This document shows positions 50,096-58,501 of a DNA stretch of 64,000 bases, one piece after another. Position 1 is the stretch's first letter, and each line of letters starts with the position of its first letter. The notes below the pieces were generated by a model. That model searched no databases, was not told the origin of the DNA, and was given only the letters and a program-made list of their open reading frames with translations. The translations under genes were made by a program, and so were the position numbers. The stretch comes from Bacteroidales bacterium (GTDB taxonomy: Bacteria > Bacteroidota > Bacteroidia > Bacteroidales > Rikenellaceae): the NCBI GenBank assembly GCA_910575495.1, contig CAJTFS010000001.1, forward strand, positions 1 to 64,000. Reading direction: 5' to 3'.

Positions 50096-51823
50096 CTACT
50101 CCTGACAATTGCAGTCGCGGAAATCGCACACTTCGGTCGATGATTCGCCCAGATTGCCGCTTTTGGCCTGGACGCCCGTCTGCACCATCACGAAATCGAC
50201 ATATTGTAGCCGGGCCGGGCGACCGTCGAACCGCACGGCGTCGGCTATGCGGAAGCGGTTGACATTGGCAGCCGCTTCAACGTTGGGATCGTCGTCGGGC
50301 CGGTCGACCGAACTGAAATTGTCGGCATAACCCCATTCGTAGGGCGGATTGATCCAGTCCTGCCCGTCGAAATAGTTGCGTGCTTCGAGCCGCGTGCCGC
50401 GCAGGGTGTAGCTCTCGCTGTCGACCCAAGCGGGATAGTAGGTGTCCTGGGTGTGGAAATTCAGGTAGTCGACCGTGCCGCTTCCGCCCCGGTTGTCGCG
50501 CCAGGCCACGCCCATGCCGGGGGCGGTGGGCCGATAGTAGGTGACGGCATATTCCTGCCAGGTCGAGGATTTGCCGTATTCGGAACCTTTCAGTTCGTAC
50601 CAGGTGTCGTTGGGCAGGCCGTCGCCGTTCTCGTCCTGCATGACATAGACGATCCCCGGCTCGGAGGAGGTGGCGAACGAATTGCCGCCTATGGCCAGGT
50701 CGTAGCCGCCCGTACACCCGACGCTGTGGTCGAAACCTACGACAATGCGGCCGCCGAAAGCGCCCAGCGACACGAAAGCGTTCGGCTTGGCCAGCTGGCG
50801 TTCGGCCCAGGCGCAGGCCTCCGCCATCGTGCCGGCGCTGTAGTTTTCATTGACGAACTGCCCCGGAGCCGGCAAATATTCATAGACCCGTGCGGCGACC
50901 GCCGAACTTGCAGCAGTGCAGGGTCGCCGGTAGGTTCCCTCGGGAGCGCAGACCTCGACGGTCAGCTCCTGCGAAACGGTGAACGAGCTTTCGCCTTCGC
51001 CGCCCGAAGCGGTGACGACCACGCGGTGGATGCCCTGCTCCGACGATGCGAAACACAAGGCCGGTTCGGCCCCCTGCTGCAAGACGGCGCCCTCCTGTGT
51101 CCAGGTGAAGACGACACCCTGCGTGCGTGCGATGTCGAGCGGTGTCAGGCGGATCGTGCGCCCGGCAGCCATGCGGTATTCCGTGGCGGCGAAACTCCAG
51201 GAGAAAGGCAGCTCGTCCGGCGCGCAGACCTTAACGCTCGTTTCGACGCTCGTTTCGCCGTCGTCGTTCGACGCGGTGAAGCGCAGGCGGAAAGAGCCCG
51301 TCTCGTCGCTCCGAAAAGTATAGTTGCATTCGTCGGACACTTCGCGGCCATCGACGCTCCAAACATAACGCGTAGGGATGGACGTACGGGCCACGGCGGG
51401 CGACAACCGTAGCTCGCTGCCCGCCGCGATCGTGCACTCCCGGCCCGCCTCGGGCAGCGAAACGACCGGGATTTCGAGCTCCACGGTCTCAATGCGCAGC
51501 TCCTCGCAAGCGGTGCCGCCGGAAGCGGTCACCTCGATGCGGACGAAGGCCGTGCCGACGCTCCCGGCACGGTAGAGCAGCGTAGGTTCGGTACCGATGA
51601 CGCATCCCTCCTGCGTCCAGCAGAAAGAGGCGTAGCCGGCATATTCGTAGCGGGGGGCGATCTCCAGCTCGCGCCCCGTCTTGACGGTGTAGACGCCCGA
51701 CGCATCGTCGAGCAGGATGCGGGGCGGGCTGTCGGTGGTGATCGTGTCGTCGCGGTTGCACGACGACACGATCAGCGCCACGGCCAAACCTGCCAGACAG
51801 GCGAATCTCATCATGGAAGCCAT
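50096..51823 (-). CDS. PKD-like surface lipoprotein of the cobalamin operon
   Basis: A 575-residue lipoprotein: lipobox VALIVSSC (Cys about 22), three ~90-residue PKD-like beta domains (W.Q.G / T.S..G....E pattern, for example FCWTQEGCVIG, YVWSVDGREVS, FTWTQEGAVLQ). The ~270-residue C-terminal domain (about 305-575) has GRIVVGFDHSVGCTGGYDLAIGGNSF and Asp/Asn-rich EN.DGLPNDTWYEL, perhaps calcium-binding. This layout occurs in Bacteroidota surface proteins beside B12 transporters. Likely exposed on the cell surface as a binding protein. Starts 3 nt after the DUF4465 gene stop; a Met at residue 4 or 5 is an alternative start. Confidence 0.82.
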   Translation of the reverse strand: MASMMRFACLAGLAVALIVSSCNRDDTITTDSPPRILLDDASGVYTVKTGRELEIAPRYEYAGYASFCWTQEGCVIGTEPTLLYRAGSVGTAFVRIEVTASGGTACEELRIETVELEIPVVSLPEAGRECTIAAGSELRLSPAVARTSIPTRYVWSVDGREVSDECNYTFRSDETGSFRLRFTASNDDGETSVETSVKVCAPDELPFSWSFAATEYRMAAGRTIRLTPLDIARTQGVVFTWTQEGAVLQQGAEPALCFASSEQGIHRVVVTASGGEGESSFTVSQELTVEVCAPEGTYRRPCTAASSAVAARVYEYLPAPGQFVNENYSAGTMAEACAWAERQLAKPNAFVSLGAFGGRIVVGFDHSVGCTGGYDLAIGGNSFATSSEPGIVYVMQDENGDGLPNDTWYELKGSEYGKSSTWQEYAVTYYRPTAPGMGVAWRDNRGGSGTVDYLNFHTQDTYYPAWVDSESYTLRGTRLEARNYFDGQDWINPPYEWGYADNFSSVDRPDDDPNVEAAANVNRFRIADAVRFDGRPARLQYVDFVMVQTGVQAKSGNLGESSTEVCDFRDCNCQE

Positions 51824-51826
51824 GCG

Positions 51827-52648
51827 CTATTCAAAACGGACAGCCACGTCGTCATAGGCGAAATAAGCAGGCGTATTGAGCCCCCATTCGCCCGTGCGCG
51901 AACCCTCCATCGTGAAGGCGATCCGGGCCACCTTGCCCAGCGACGAAAGGTCCCACCGGGTCCAGTCGGCAACAATGTCGGTGTCTTTGGCCAGGTAGAA
52001 TTCGCAGGTGCCCGTCTGCGTGCCGGCGGCGTTGAGACCCGTAGCCACGATTTTCAGCCAATCGCCCTCGGCAAAGGGGCCGCCGCTCCAGTCGCCGTTC
52101 TTGATGCTGTTGAGCGCATAGCTCGTGTTGACCACCCACATGTGGTCCACGACGCGCTCCCTGCCGTCCATGAAGCGGAACGAGGGCTGTTTCGCCACGT
52201 CGTCGTTCGCGCCGTTGTGGATGCAGAAATTCTTCGAACCGTTGTGGCCGCCGTTAGCCTCGAAGCAGACCGAAAGCTGTCGCGTATAGTCGCATTGGAC
52301 GATGTCGGTTTCCACGTAGTTCGACACGGCGTGACCGCCGCCCCAGAACTGCCGGTCGCCCTGGCTGTCGGCGAACTGCGACGCAAGGAACGTGTTGTCC
52401 GCGTCGTTCCAGTTGTAGATCCACGTGCCGCCCTCGTCCTTGGGGTAAAGCAGGGCGCCGTCGTATTCCTTGGCGTCGATGAGCGACGACCAGTCGGCGA
52501 AGCCCTTGCCGCCGTTGTCGGTGCCTTTGTAGTCTCGGTCCTCGAACGTCAGCACACGCAGCGTGTATTCGGGATCGTCGTTGTTGTCGCAGGCCGTCAG
52601 CCCGAGGGCCAGCAGCACGAAAGGCAGGAGTTTGAAGAGATTTTTCAT
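51827..52648 (-). CDS. DUF4465 surface lipoprotein, first gene after the cobalamin riboswitch
   Basis: A 273-residue lipoprotein with lipobox LALGLTAC (Cys about 20) and a DUF4465 domain (LTFEDRDYKGTDNGGKGFADWSSLIDAKEYDG... WYNWNDADNTFLASQFAD... GGHAVSNYVETD). DUF4465 proteins are common first genes in Bacteroidota cobalamin-uptake loci and are thought to be surface ligand binders. The start at MKNLFKLL is just downstream of the riboswitch; in-frame sequence above it belongs to the RNA. It leads an operon with the PKD lipoprotein and the nucleoside hydrolase. Confidence 0.85.
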   Translation of the reverse strand: MKNLFKLLPFVLLALGLTACDNNDDPEYTLRVLTFEDRDYKGTDNGGKGFADWSSLIDAKEYDGALLYPKDEGGTWIYNWNDADNTFLASQFADSQGDRQFWGGGHAVSNYVETDIVQCDYTRQLSVCFEANGGHNGSKNFCIHNGANDDVAKQPSFRFMDGRERVVDHMWVVNTSYALNSIKNGDWSGGPFAEGDWLKIVATGLNAAGTQTGTCEFYLAKDTDIVADWTRWDLSSLGKVARIAFTMEGSRTGEWGLNTPAYFAYDDVAVRFE

Positions 52649-52825
52649 TGCTTTTCCGTTTATTTGAGTTCGTACAAAAAAAAAATTCGGCCGTGTCCTT
52701 CGGGGAACACGGCGCAACGAAAAATCAAAACGGCTTCTTGCTGGATTGCCGCCTGCATTGTCGGGGCGGCGGACCGGTCGCTGTTTCGATTCTCGCCCGT
52801 ACTCCCGCAGGCAGCAAATCCCATG

Positions 52826-53012
52826 GCGCATCGGCAGGTCTTCTGACTTGTTCCTTTTCTGCGCCTTCCCGGCCCGGGGCCAGTGGCTGGTTGCAGAACC
52901 TTTTCGCTCCTTCGAGGGGAGCCGGAACTCACAGCAACGGGTATTGTCGCAGATTCTCACTGCATTCCCTTTTCATTCCGTCGCGCCGCAGGCGCTCGGG
53001 AAAACCTTTGCG
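52826..53012 (-). promoter_or_regulatory. Cobalamin riboswitch
   Basis: On the minus strand the class hallmarks occur in order: GGTT near the 5' end, AAAAGGGAA, GTGAGAATCTGCGAC, GCTGTGA, GCCACTGG...GGGAAGGC, and AGTCAGAAGACCTGCC (52848-52833). It lies between the -7 element at 53017-53024 and the DUF4465 gene and should switch the three-gene operon off when cobalamin binds. Confidence 0.93.
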
Positions 53013-53016
53013 GCGG

Positions 53017-53024
53017 CAAAGATA
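53017..53024 (-). promoter_or_regulatory. -7 element of the cobalamin-regulated operon
   Basis: TATCTTTG on the minus strand, a few bases upstream of the riboswitch 5' end. Confidence 0.65.
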
Positions 53025-53063
53025 GGAATAATTTTTCGAATCCTCCCTACCGAAGCGAAAAAA

Positions 53064-53085
53064 GCCGTCCGATCTGTCGGACGGC
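53064..53085 (-). terminator. Terminator of the cupin gene
   Basis: GCCGTCC, loop, GGACGGC hairpin with a T run on the minus strand (A run at 53058-53063), between the cupin gene and the riboswitch promoter. Confidence 0.7.
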
Positions 53086-53156
53086 CCGGAAAAAATTCGG
53101 CTTGGCGACACCCTGCGCAGCAGCGGGTCGCAGACGCTTTCCGGCAGGACAGAGCG

Positions 53157-53606
53157 TCACCACTTCACCGCTTCGTTCAGAATCTCGCCGTCAGCGGCAT
53201 CATCGGCGCCGAAGGTGCCGGCCCGGTACTGCACGCAGAGCATCGCCAAAGGTGCCGTGCCGTTGTTGCGCACCGAACGCCGGCCCGCGGGAGCCACCCG
53301 CACCACGCTGCCCTCGGCTACCGGGAGGACCTTGCCGTCGACCTGGAACTCGCCCGTGCCGGAAAGGAAGAAGTAGAGTTCTTCATGCGCTTTGTGCGTG
53401 TGAAGGAATCCGGTTTCGGTGCCCGGCCGGAAGAGCTGAAACGAAAATTCACTGCCCGTCGTACCGGCGGCCGCACCTCCGAACACCTTGCCCGGAATCT
53501 TGATTTCGGGGCCGAGTTCCAGAAGATAGTCGCCCAATTCGCTGAATTTGCCCGCATCGACCGCATTGAAATTTGCACCCGACGCAATCATCCGAATCTC
53601 TTTCAT
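53157..53606 (-). CDS. Cupin domain protein
   Basis: A 149-residue single-cupin protein: motif 1 FLHTHKAHEELYFFLSGTGEFQVDG (G-x5-HxH-x3-4-E pattern, about 68-92) and motif 2 VRVAPAGRRSVRNNGTAPLAML (about 104-125), giving a metal-binding His/His/Glu core. The start at MKEIRMIASG is the Met that begins the domain; earlier in-frame codons overlap the promoter. Substrate unknown; family members are dioxygenases, isomerases or sugar-binding proteins. Confidence 0.82.
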   Translation of the reverse strand: MKEIRMIASGANFNAVDAGKFSELGDYLLELGPEIKIPGKVFGGAAAGTTGSEFSFQLFRPGTETGFLHTHKAHEELYFFLSGTGEFQVDGKVLPVAEGSVVRVAPAGRRSVRNNGTAPLAMLCVQYRAGTFGADDAADGEILNEAVKW

Positions 53607-53667
53607 GGAATCGTTTTTTGTAGTTATCTTAATAGTTTCTGAAAGATTGTAAATTACCTTTCGAGTG

Positions 53668-53675
53668 CAAATATA
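53668..53675 (-). promoter_or_regulatory. -7 element of the cupin gene
   Basis: TATATTTG on the minus strand in AT-rich DNA, ~60 nt before the cupin start. Confidence 0.6.
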
Positions 53676-53849
53676 AGACAAACAACAATTGTTATCAAGT
53701 AGACACCTATAAGTCAGATAGTTACTTTTTTGTAAGAATTGGTATCAGCGTATCTCTCGCCGAACCTTTTTTTAAGGAGATATTATCTTAATTTCAAGTC
53801 CAGCCCCATGTCACGAATGATTTACCATGATAAAAGTAAGTCGGCATGG

Positions 53850-54195
53850 ATTCGAAAATCGGTTTTCCGGGGCCGGAACCAACAAAAAAACGGCAGAACT
53901 CACGTCCTGCCGTTGCAATCCTTTCCGGCGGAAAGAGAGGGATTCGAAGTGCGAAGCACTCGCGGGACGACCGTTGAAAATTAAGAATTCATTTCGTCCC
54001 GCAACCCCTGTTATTTGTGAGCAGGGCCTTTTCCTGAAAGAAGATTGCGCCGAGCGGAGCGAGCGAAAAAGTCGGCGCCGGGCTGAAAAATTGTTTTCCA
54101 AGGCCGGCGCCGACAAAAAAACGGCAGAACTGATGTTCTGCCGCGCAATCTTCGGAAGCGGAAAGAGAGGGATTCGAACCCCCGGAACCTTGCAG
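53850..54195 (-). repeat. 230-bp tandem duplication containing a tRNA-Ser 3' end and terminator
   Basis: Two copies with a 230-bp period: GAAAGAGAGGGATTCGAA lies at 53931-53948 and 54161-54178. Each is preceded by a terminator-like hairpin (53884-53915 and 54115-54145, CGGCAGAAC/GTTCTGCCG type) and by a TTTTCC..GGCCGG.. stretch. The left copy keeps only the tRNA 3' end; the right one belongs to the intact tRNA-Ser(TGA). Confidence 0.7.
54115..54145 (-). terminator. Terminator of tRNA-Ser(TGA)
   Basis: Minus-strand CGGCAGAACATCAGTTCTGCCG hairpin followed by a T run, ~14 nt after the tRNA. Confidence 0.75.
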
Positions 54196-54243
54196 TTCAA
54201 CGGTTTTCAAGACCGCCGCAATCGACCACTCTGCCATCTTTCC
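54159..54243 (-). tRNA. tRNA-Ser (anticodon TGA)
   Basis: Minus-strand acceptor GGAAAGA/TCTTTCC, class II variable arm, anticodon loop CTTGAAA (TGA), T arm GGGGGTTCGAATCCCTC. CCA not encoded. Confidence 0.93.
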
Positions 54244-54248
54244 GGGAG

Positions 54249-54256
54249 CAAAAGTA
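54249..54256 (-). promoter_or_regulatory. -7 element of tRNA-Ser(TGA)
   Basis: TACTTTTG on the minus strand, six bases upstream of the tRNA 5' end. Confidence 0.6.
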
Positions 54257-54385
54257 ACATGTATTTTCGATTCTGCCAAATGTTCGTGCCGCAAACGGGG
54301 ACGGCCGGGCCCGGTCGTCCCGAAACAAAGAGCCGGCGACGAAGCGGATTTTCGGCAGAAAATTCCCGAATCTGCGAAAATTCCA

Positions 54386-54393
54386 TAACTTTG
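54386..54393 (+). promoter_or_regulatory. -7 element of the HU-aminotransferase unit
   Basis: TAACTTTG, 127 nt before the HU start. No clear -33 box was seen. Confidence 0.5.
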
Positions 54394-54520
54394 CGGTAGC
54401 TCAACGATTGTCCGGCCGCGCCCCGGTCCGTCCGGCACGGTTTTCCGTGCCGCGATGTCCGTTCCGGGCCGTTTCCGGGCCGTCGTCGGGAGCCAAGTTC
54501 CACTTCACGACACCCGCCCT

Positions 54521-54781
54521 ATGAACAAAACGCAATTCGTCGAAGCCGTCGCCCTCGACTCCAACATGACCCGGCTCGAAGCCCGCAAGGCGGTCGACGC
54601 CATGATCCGGATCACGAACCGCACGTTGCGCGAAGGCGACCGACTGACGATCACGGGACTGGGTACGTTCAGCATCCAGCACAAAACCGAGCGTGTGGGC
54701 CGCAATCCGCGTACGGGTGCCGCCGTGAAGATTCCGGCCCGCAAAGTCGTGAAGTTCCGTTCCACGGTAGAAATCGAATAA
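54521..54781 (+). CDS. HU/IHF-family DNA-binding protein
   Basis: An 86-residue histone-like protein: MNKTQFVEAVA...LEARKAVDAMIRITNRTLREGDRLTITGLGTFSIQHKTERVGRNPRTGAAVKIPARKVVKFR, with the beta-arm motif GRNPRTGAAVKIPA (about 61-74) that bends DNA. The start at 54521 gives the usual length; an earlier in-frame ATG is not conserved. The aminotransferase gene follows after 4 nt and is probably co-transcribed. Confidence 0.93.
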   Translation: MNKTQFVEAVALDSNMTRLEARKAVDAMIRITNRTLREGDRLTITGLGTFSIQHKTERVGRNPRTGAAVKIPARKVVKFRSTVEIE

Positions 54782-54785
54782 CCCC

Positions 54786-55979
54786 ATGCCCAAGCTTTCG
54801 CAACGCGCCGAGCTGATGCCGGCCTCTCCGATCCGCAAACTCGTGCCGCTGGCCGAAGCCGCACGCGCACGAGGCGTCAAGATCTATCACCTCAACATCG
54901 GCCAGCCCGACCTGCCGACCCCGCAGGTGGGGCTCGACGCGCTGAAGAAGATCGACCGCACGATCCTGGAGTACAGCCCCAGCGACGGCTACAGATCGTT
55001 GCGCGAGAAGCTCGCCGGCTACTACGAGCAGTATCAGATCAAACTCTCGCCCGACGACATCATCGTCACCACGGGCGGTTCCGAGGCCGTATTGTTCGCT
55101 TTCATGTCGTGCCTGAGCCCCGGCGACGAGATCATCGTGCCCGAACCCGCCTATGCCAACTACATGGCGTTCGCCATCTCGGCCGGCGCCACCATCCGTC
55201 CGGTCGTCTCGTCGATCGAGCAGGGATTCGCCCTGCCCGACGTGGCGGAGTTCGAGAAGCTCATCAATCCCCGCACGCGCGGCATCCTCATCTGCAACCC
55301 CAACAATCCGACAGGTTATCTCTACTCACGGCGCGAGATGAACCGCATCCGCGACTTGGTGAAGAAATACGACCTCTTCCTCTTCTCGGACGAGGTCTAC
55401 CGCGAGTTCATCTACACAGGATCGCCCTACATCTCGGCCTGCCATCTCGAGGGCATCGAGCAGAACGTGGTGCTGATCGATTCGGTGTCGAAGCGTTACT
55501 CCGAGTGCGGCATCCGCATCGGGGCGCTCATCACCAAGAACAAGGCGGTGCGCGACGCCGTCATGAAGTTCTGCCAGGCGCGCCTCTCTCCCCCGCTGCT
55601 GGGTCAGTTGGTCGCCGAGGCTTCGATCGACGCACCGCGCAGCTACAGCACCGAAATCTACGAGGAGTACATCGAGCGGCGCAAATGCCTGATCGACGGT
55701 CTGAACCGCATTCCGGGCGTCTACTCGCCCATCCCCATGGGCGCTTTCTATACGGTCGCACGGCTGCCGGTCGACGACTGCGACAAGTTCTGCGCCTGGT
55801 GCCTCTCGGAGTTCAGCTACGAGAACGAAACCGTCATGTTGGCTCCGGCATCGGGCTTCTACTCCGATCCCGCCTATGGCCGCAACGAGGTGCGCATCGC
55901 CTACGTCCTCAAGAAGGAGGACCTCGAGCGGGCGCTGCTCGTCTTGCGCAAGGCGCTCGAAGCCTACAACGCCAGGTAA
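54786..55979 (+). CDS. PLP-dependent aminotransferase, class I/II
   Basis: A 397-residue fold-type I aminotransferase. Seen: substrate-entry IYHLNIGQPDLPTPQ, VTTGGSEAVLFAF, CNPNNPTGYLYSR (about 170-182), VYREF (PLP-binding Tyr), the Schiff-base Lys in SVSKRYSECGIRIG (about 234-247) and substrate Arg near RIAYVL. It is of the aspartate/aromatic aminotransferase subgroup (AspC/AraT-like); the exact amino acid is unknown. Phe synthesis needs such an enzyme and pheA is in this window, but the link is inference. Linked to the HU gene by 4 nt. Confidence 0.9.
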   Translation: MPKLSQRAELMPASPIRKLVPLAEAARARGVKIYHLNIGQPDLPTPQVGLDALKKIDRTILEYSPSDGYRSLREKLAGYYEQYQIKLSPDDIIVTTGGSEAVLFAFMSCLSPGDEIIVPEPAYANYMAFAISAGATIRPVVSSIEQGFALPDVAEFEKLINPRTRGILICNPNNPTGYLYSRREMNRIRDLVKKYDLFLFSDEVYREFIYTGSPYISACHLEGIEQNVVLIDSVSKRYSECGIRIGALITKNKAVRDAVMKFCQARLSPPLLGQLVAEASIDAPRSYSTEIYEEYIERRKCLIDGLNRIPGVYSPIPMGAFYTVARLPVDDCDKFCAWCLSEFSYENETVMLAPASGFYSDPAYGRNEVRIAYVLKKEDLERALLVLRKALEAYNAR

Positions 55980-55987
55980 CAGCATTC

Positions 55988-56017
55988 GGGGCGGCCGTCT
56001 GGCCGCCCCGGCTTTTT
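55988..56017 (+). terminator. Terminator of the aminotransferase gene
   Basis: GGGGCGGCC, loop, GGCCGCCCC followed by CTTTTTC, at the boundary with the converging RT gene. Confidence 0.8.
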
Positions 56018-57210
56018 CATCGCATCTCTTTCTTGGCTTCTTCCTTCGTCTTCTTGAAGGGTACGAACTTGCGATAGTAGGGCGTAAAGTAGCCCTTCTC
56101 AAGCAGCCATTGGTTGCGTTCGATCAGTTTGCGCGTGTAGTTCTGGCAGTTGAGATGCCGCATGTAGCCCAGGTAGGAGTTGACCGTAGCCACCATCATG
56201 CTCGCGGGGCGGTGTTCGGCGCTCCGCATCTGGCGGTTGATCCGGCGCTTGGTCTTGTTCACAAGGTAGCGGCGATAGGGTTTGATGTTGGCTCCCAGAA
56301 AATTGACTCCTTTGGTCACTTCCTGTAGATAAATCTTGTCGGGATGCAGCATCAGGCCCAGTTCATCTTTCAGGAAATTGCGGATGATGGGCACCAGCTG
56401 CATCAGCTTGGCTTTGTCGGTGCCGACAATGTAGAAGTCGTCGACATAGCGGCCATAATGTTTCATCCGCAGGGTCCGTTTGATGAAGTCGTCGAGTTTC
56501 GACAGGTAAACGTTGCTGAAAAGTTGCGACGTCAGGTTGCCGATGGGCAGGCCGCAGCCGTCGGGCGTGTGGAACAGGCTCTTCGAGCGGGGCAGTCCGA
56601 TCCATTGGCGCTGCGTGCCGCGCACTTCGCAGTTCTCGGTCGGGTCGTTGAACACGATTTCGCGGGACAGATAGCGCACCAGATCGTAGTCGAGATACTC
56701 TTCCCAGGTCTTGCCGTCGAAAGCACGGCGTTTGGCAAAGCGGTCGAGTTTCTCCATGATAATATTGAAAAGTATCTGCCGGTTGATGTTCATGAAATAG
56801 CCTTGTATGTCAAGTTTCAGCAGGTAGCATTTCCATTGGAAGTTGTTCGAGCACGAGCGGATGTGGTGTTCCAGGCGCGCAATGCCGAAATGGGTGCCCA
56901 TGCCCTTGCGGCAGGAGTAGCTGTCGGTGATGAAGGTGCGTTCGAAAAGCGGGGCTACATAGTTGCACAGCAGGTGGTGCACCACACGGTCGCGGAAATC
57001 GGCCGCGAAGATTTCGCGTTTGACCGGTACGTTGGTCATGAAGCATATGCTGCGGCCCACCTTGTAGCGGCGTTCGTCGATCTCGTGGAAGAGTTCGATC
57101 AGATTGGCTTCGAGGTCCATCTCGAAACGCAGTTGGCTGAGGGTGTTCCGCTTGTTTTCGCGGGCATCGTAGTAGGCCCGGAAAACATCAGTCAAAAGTT
57201 TTTCGTTCAT
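56017..57210 (-). CDS. Reverse transcriptase of a diversity-generating retroelement (DGR)
   Basis: A 397-residue reverse transcriptase of the DGR type. Catalytic motifs: KLDIQGYF (132-139), the DGR-specific GLPIGNLTSQLFSN (220-233, with LTSQ instead of the usual SQ-less motif of group II introns), YVDDFYI (255-261), and GVNFLGANIK (301-310). The N-terminal region shows the conserved RSICFMT.VPVKREIFAADFRDRVVHHL pattern of Bacteroidales DGR enzymes. It copies template RNA into cDNA with errors opposite adenines. It is the last gene of the minus-strand locus; upstream are 14 cassettes and avd. No maturase or nuclease domain. Confidence 0.95.
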   Translation of the reverse strand: MNEKLLTDVFRAYYDARENKRNTLSQLRFEMDLEANLIELFHEIDERRYKVGRSICFMTNVPVKREIFAADFRDRVVHHLLCNYVAPLFERTFITDSYSCRKGMGTHFGIARLEHHIRSCSNNFQWKCYLLKLDIQGYFMNINRQILFNIIMEKLDRFAKRRAFDGKTWEEYLDYDLVRYLSREIVFNDPTENCEVRGTQRQWIGLPRSKSLFHTPDGCGLPIGNLTSQLFSNVYLSKLDDFIKRTLRMKHYGRYVDDFYIVGTDKAKLMQLVPIIRNFLKDELGLMLHPDKIYLQEVTKGVNFLGANIKPYRRYLVNKTKRRINRQMRSAEHRPASMMVATVNSYLGYMRHLNCQNYTRKLIERNQWLLEKGYFTPYYRKFVPFKKTKEEAKKEMR

Positions 57211-57248
57211 AGGGTATCGTTAAATAATTAGGTAAAACAGCTCCGCAC

Positions 57249-57610
57249 AGATGCTGGACGCAGCGCACGGAGAAGCCGTTGGCCCGGTTGTCGTTATTCA
57301 ACGGGTTCATGCGACTTGCGTCGCAGAAGAAACTGCCTGCATGGAGGTTGCCCGAGGCGTAGGACGACGAGGACCACCAGTGGCCGTTCGCGCCGACGTC
57401 AGCCAAGGCTCCCGTCGTGTTGACGCGGTAGCCCGTAGCAGGCCCAAGCGCAATCGCTGGATTGGATGCACCGAAGAGACGCAACGGCTTCGGTGCAGGC
57501 TGGAATGGACAACTGGCTTCTTCGCGGCGGTTATCCGGCCGAGCCAGTGGATTGCTGAATCTGTGGCCGCTCTGACACGGACCGTAGTCCGCACCACTCG
57601 GGGCCGGGAG
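57249..57610 (-). repeat. DGR cassette 1 (closest to the reverse transcriptase)
   Basis: Minus strand: head (57610-57530) then variable end ending MNPLNNDNRANGFSVRCVQ. In-frame GASNPAIALGPATGYR precedes the variable region. Variable codons include TTC, TTC, TGC, GAC and CGC where others have AAC. Only 38 bp separate it from the RT start, the place where a template repeat normally sits. In this cassette the head and variable end are in one open frame (57664-57188). Confidence 0.85.
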
Positions 57611-57641
57611 CCGTTTTTGCTCCGAATACTCTATTCGGTTC

Positions 57642-57649
57642 CAAATATA
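57642..57649 (-). promoter_or_regulatory. Possible promoter between cassettes 2 and 1
   Basis: TATATTTG on the minus strand (57649-57642). It would give a transcript of cassette 1 plus the RT gene. The -33 box is unclear. Confidence 0.45.
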
Positions 57650-57675
57650 GTCAAAAAAGATCATAAAACAGCAGT

Positions 57676-58033
57676 AGATGCTGGACGCAGCGCACGGAAA
57701 GGGCCGAGGCTCGCGTAGCGTTGTTCAGCGGGTTCACCCACGTCGCGTTGAAGTTCAGGTTGCCCGCACGGCTGGCGTTGGCGCCATCGGCCGCAAAGGG
57801 GGACGAAGAGCGGTAGTTGCCCTCCGTGCCGACGGCCGTCAAGGCTCCCGCTCCCGCACTGCGATAGCCCGCAGCAGGAGCACGTCATGCAATCGCTGGA
57901 TTGGGTGCACCGCAGGAGCGCTCCGGCCGCTTCGGTGCAGACTGGCATGCACAGCTGACGCGGTAGCGCCAGCGGATTGCGGAATCTACTCGGCCTCGCT
58001 GACCGGGACCTTGGTCTCCGCCATTCCGGACCG
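57676..58033 (-). repeat. DGR cassette 2
   Basis: Variable end reads ...GNLNFNATW VNPLNNATRASALSVRCVQ. The core FNATW is shared with cassettes 10, 12 and 13. Confidence 0.85.
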
Positions 58034-58080
58034 GGATGTGCCGTATTACGATCGGAAAAGGATAAAAAAACAGCCCTCGT

Positions 58081-58442
58081 AGATGCTGGACGCAGCGCAC
58101 GGAAAGAGCCGATGCCCGGTTCGCGTTGTTCAGCGGGTTCACGTTGTCCGCGTTCAGGTTCAAGTAGGCCGAATTGATACTGCCGGCAGCATAGGACGAC
58201 GAGGCATGGCAGAGGCCCCACGTGCCGACGTTCGCCAAACCTCCCGACGACTCGTGGCGGTAGCCCGCAGCAGGCATCGGAAACAATCGCTGGAGTGAAT
58301 GCTCCGGAGGAGCAGGCGCAGAGGCCAACTCCGGAGCAGACTGGGTTGAACAACTGATGCCATGATCGAACAAGGCCGTCAGTGGATTGTTGAATCTACC
58401 GACCGCACTGACAGAAGCCGTAGCCTCCGCCATTCAGGGTCA
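58081..58442 (-). repeat. DGR cassette 3
   Basis: Reads GYRHESSGGLANVGTWG...VNPLNNANRASALSVRCVQ. Element E3 (36.43 kb) has the same head of the variable region with different codons at AAC sites. Confidence 0.85.
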
Positions 58443-58501
58443 AGGGAGCGTTTTTTATCGGGTAGTTTGCAGGAGCGCAGGCGTCGGAAACGATTCCGCG
58501 T

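Noticed and set aside
53920-53960. A second tRNA-Ser gene
   Set aside because: Only the T-arm side is present; the rest of the cloverleaf is missing.
56017-57210. Reverse transcriptase of a group II intron or retron
   Set aside because: No maturase or HNH domain, no intron RNA structure, and the motif LPIGNLTSQ plus the avd neighbour mark a DGR enzyme.
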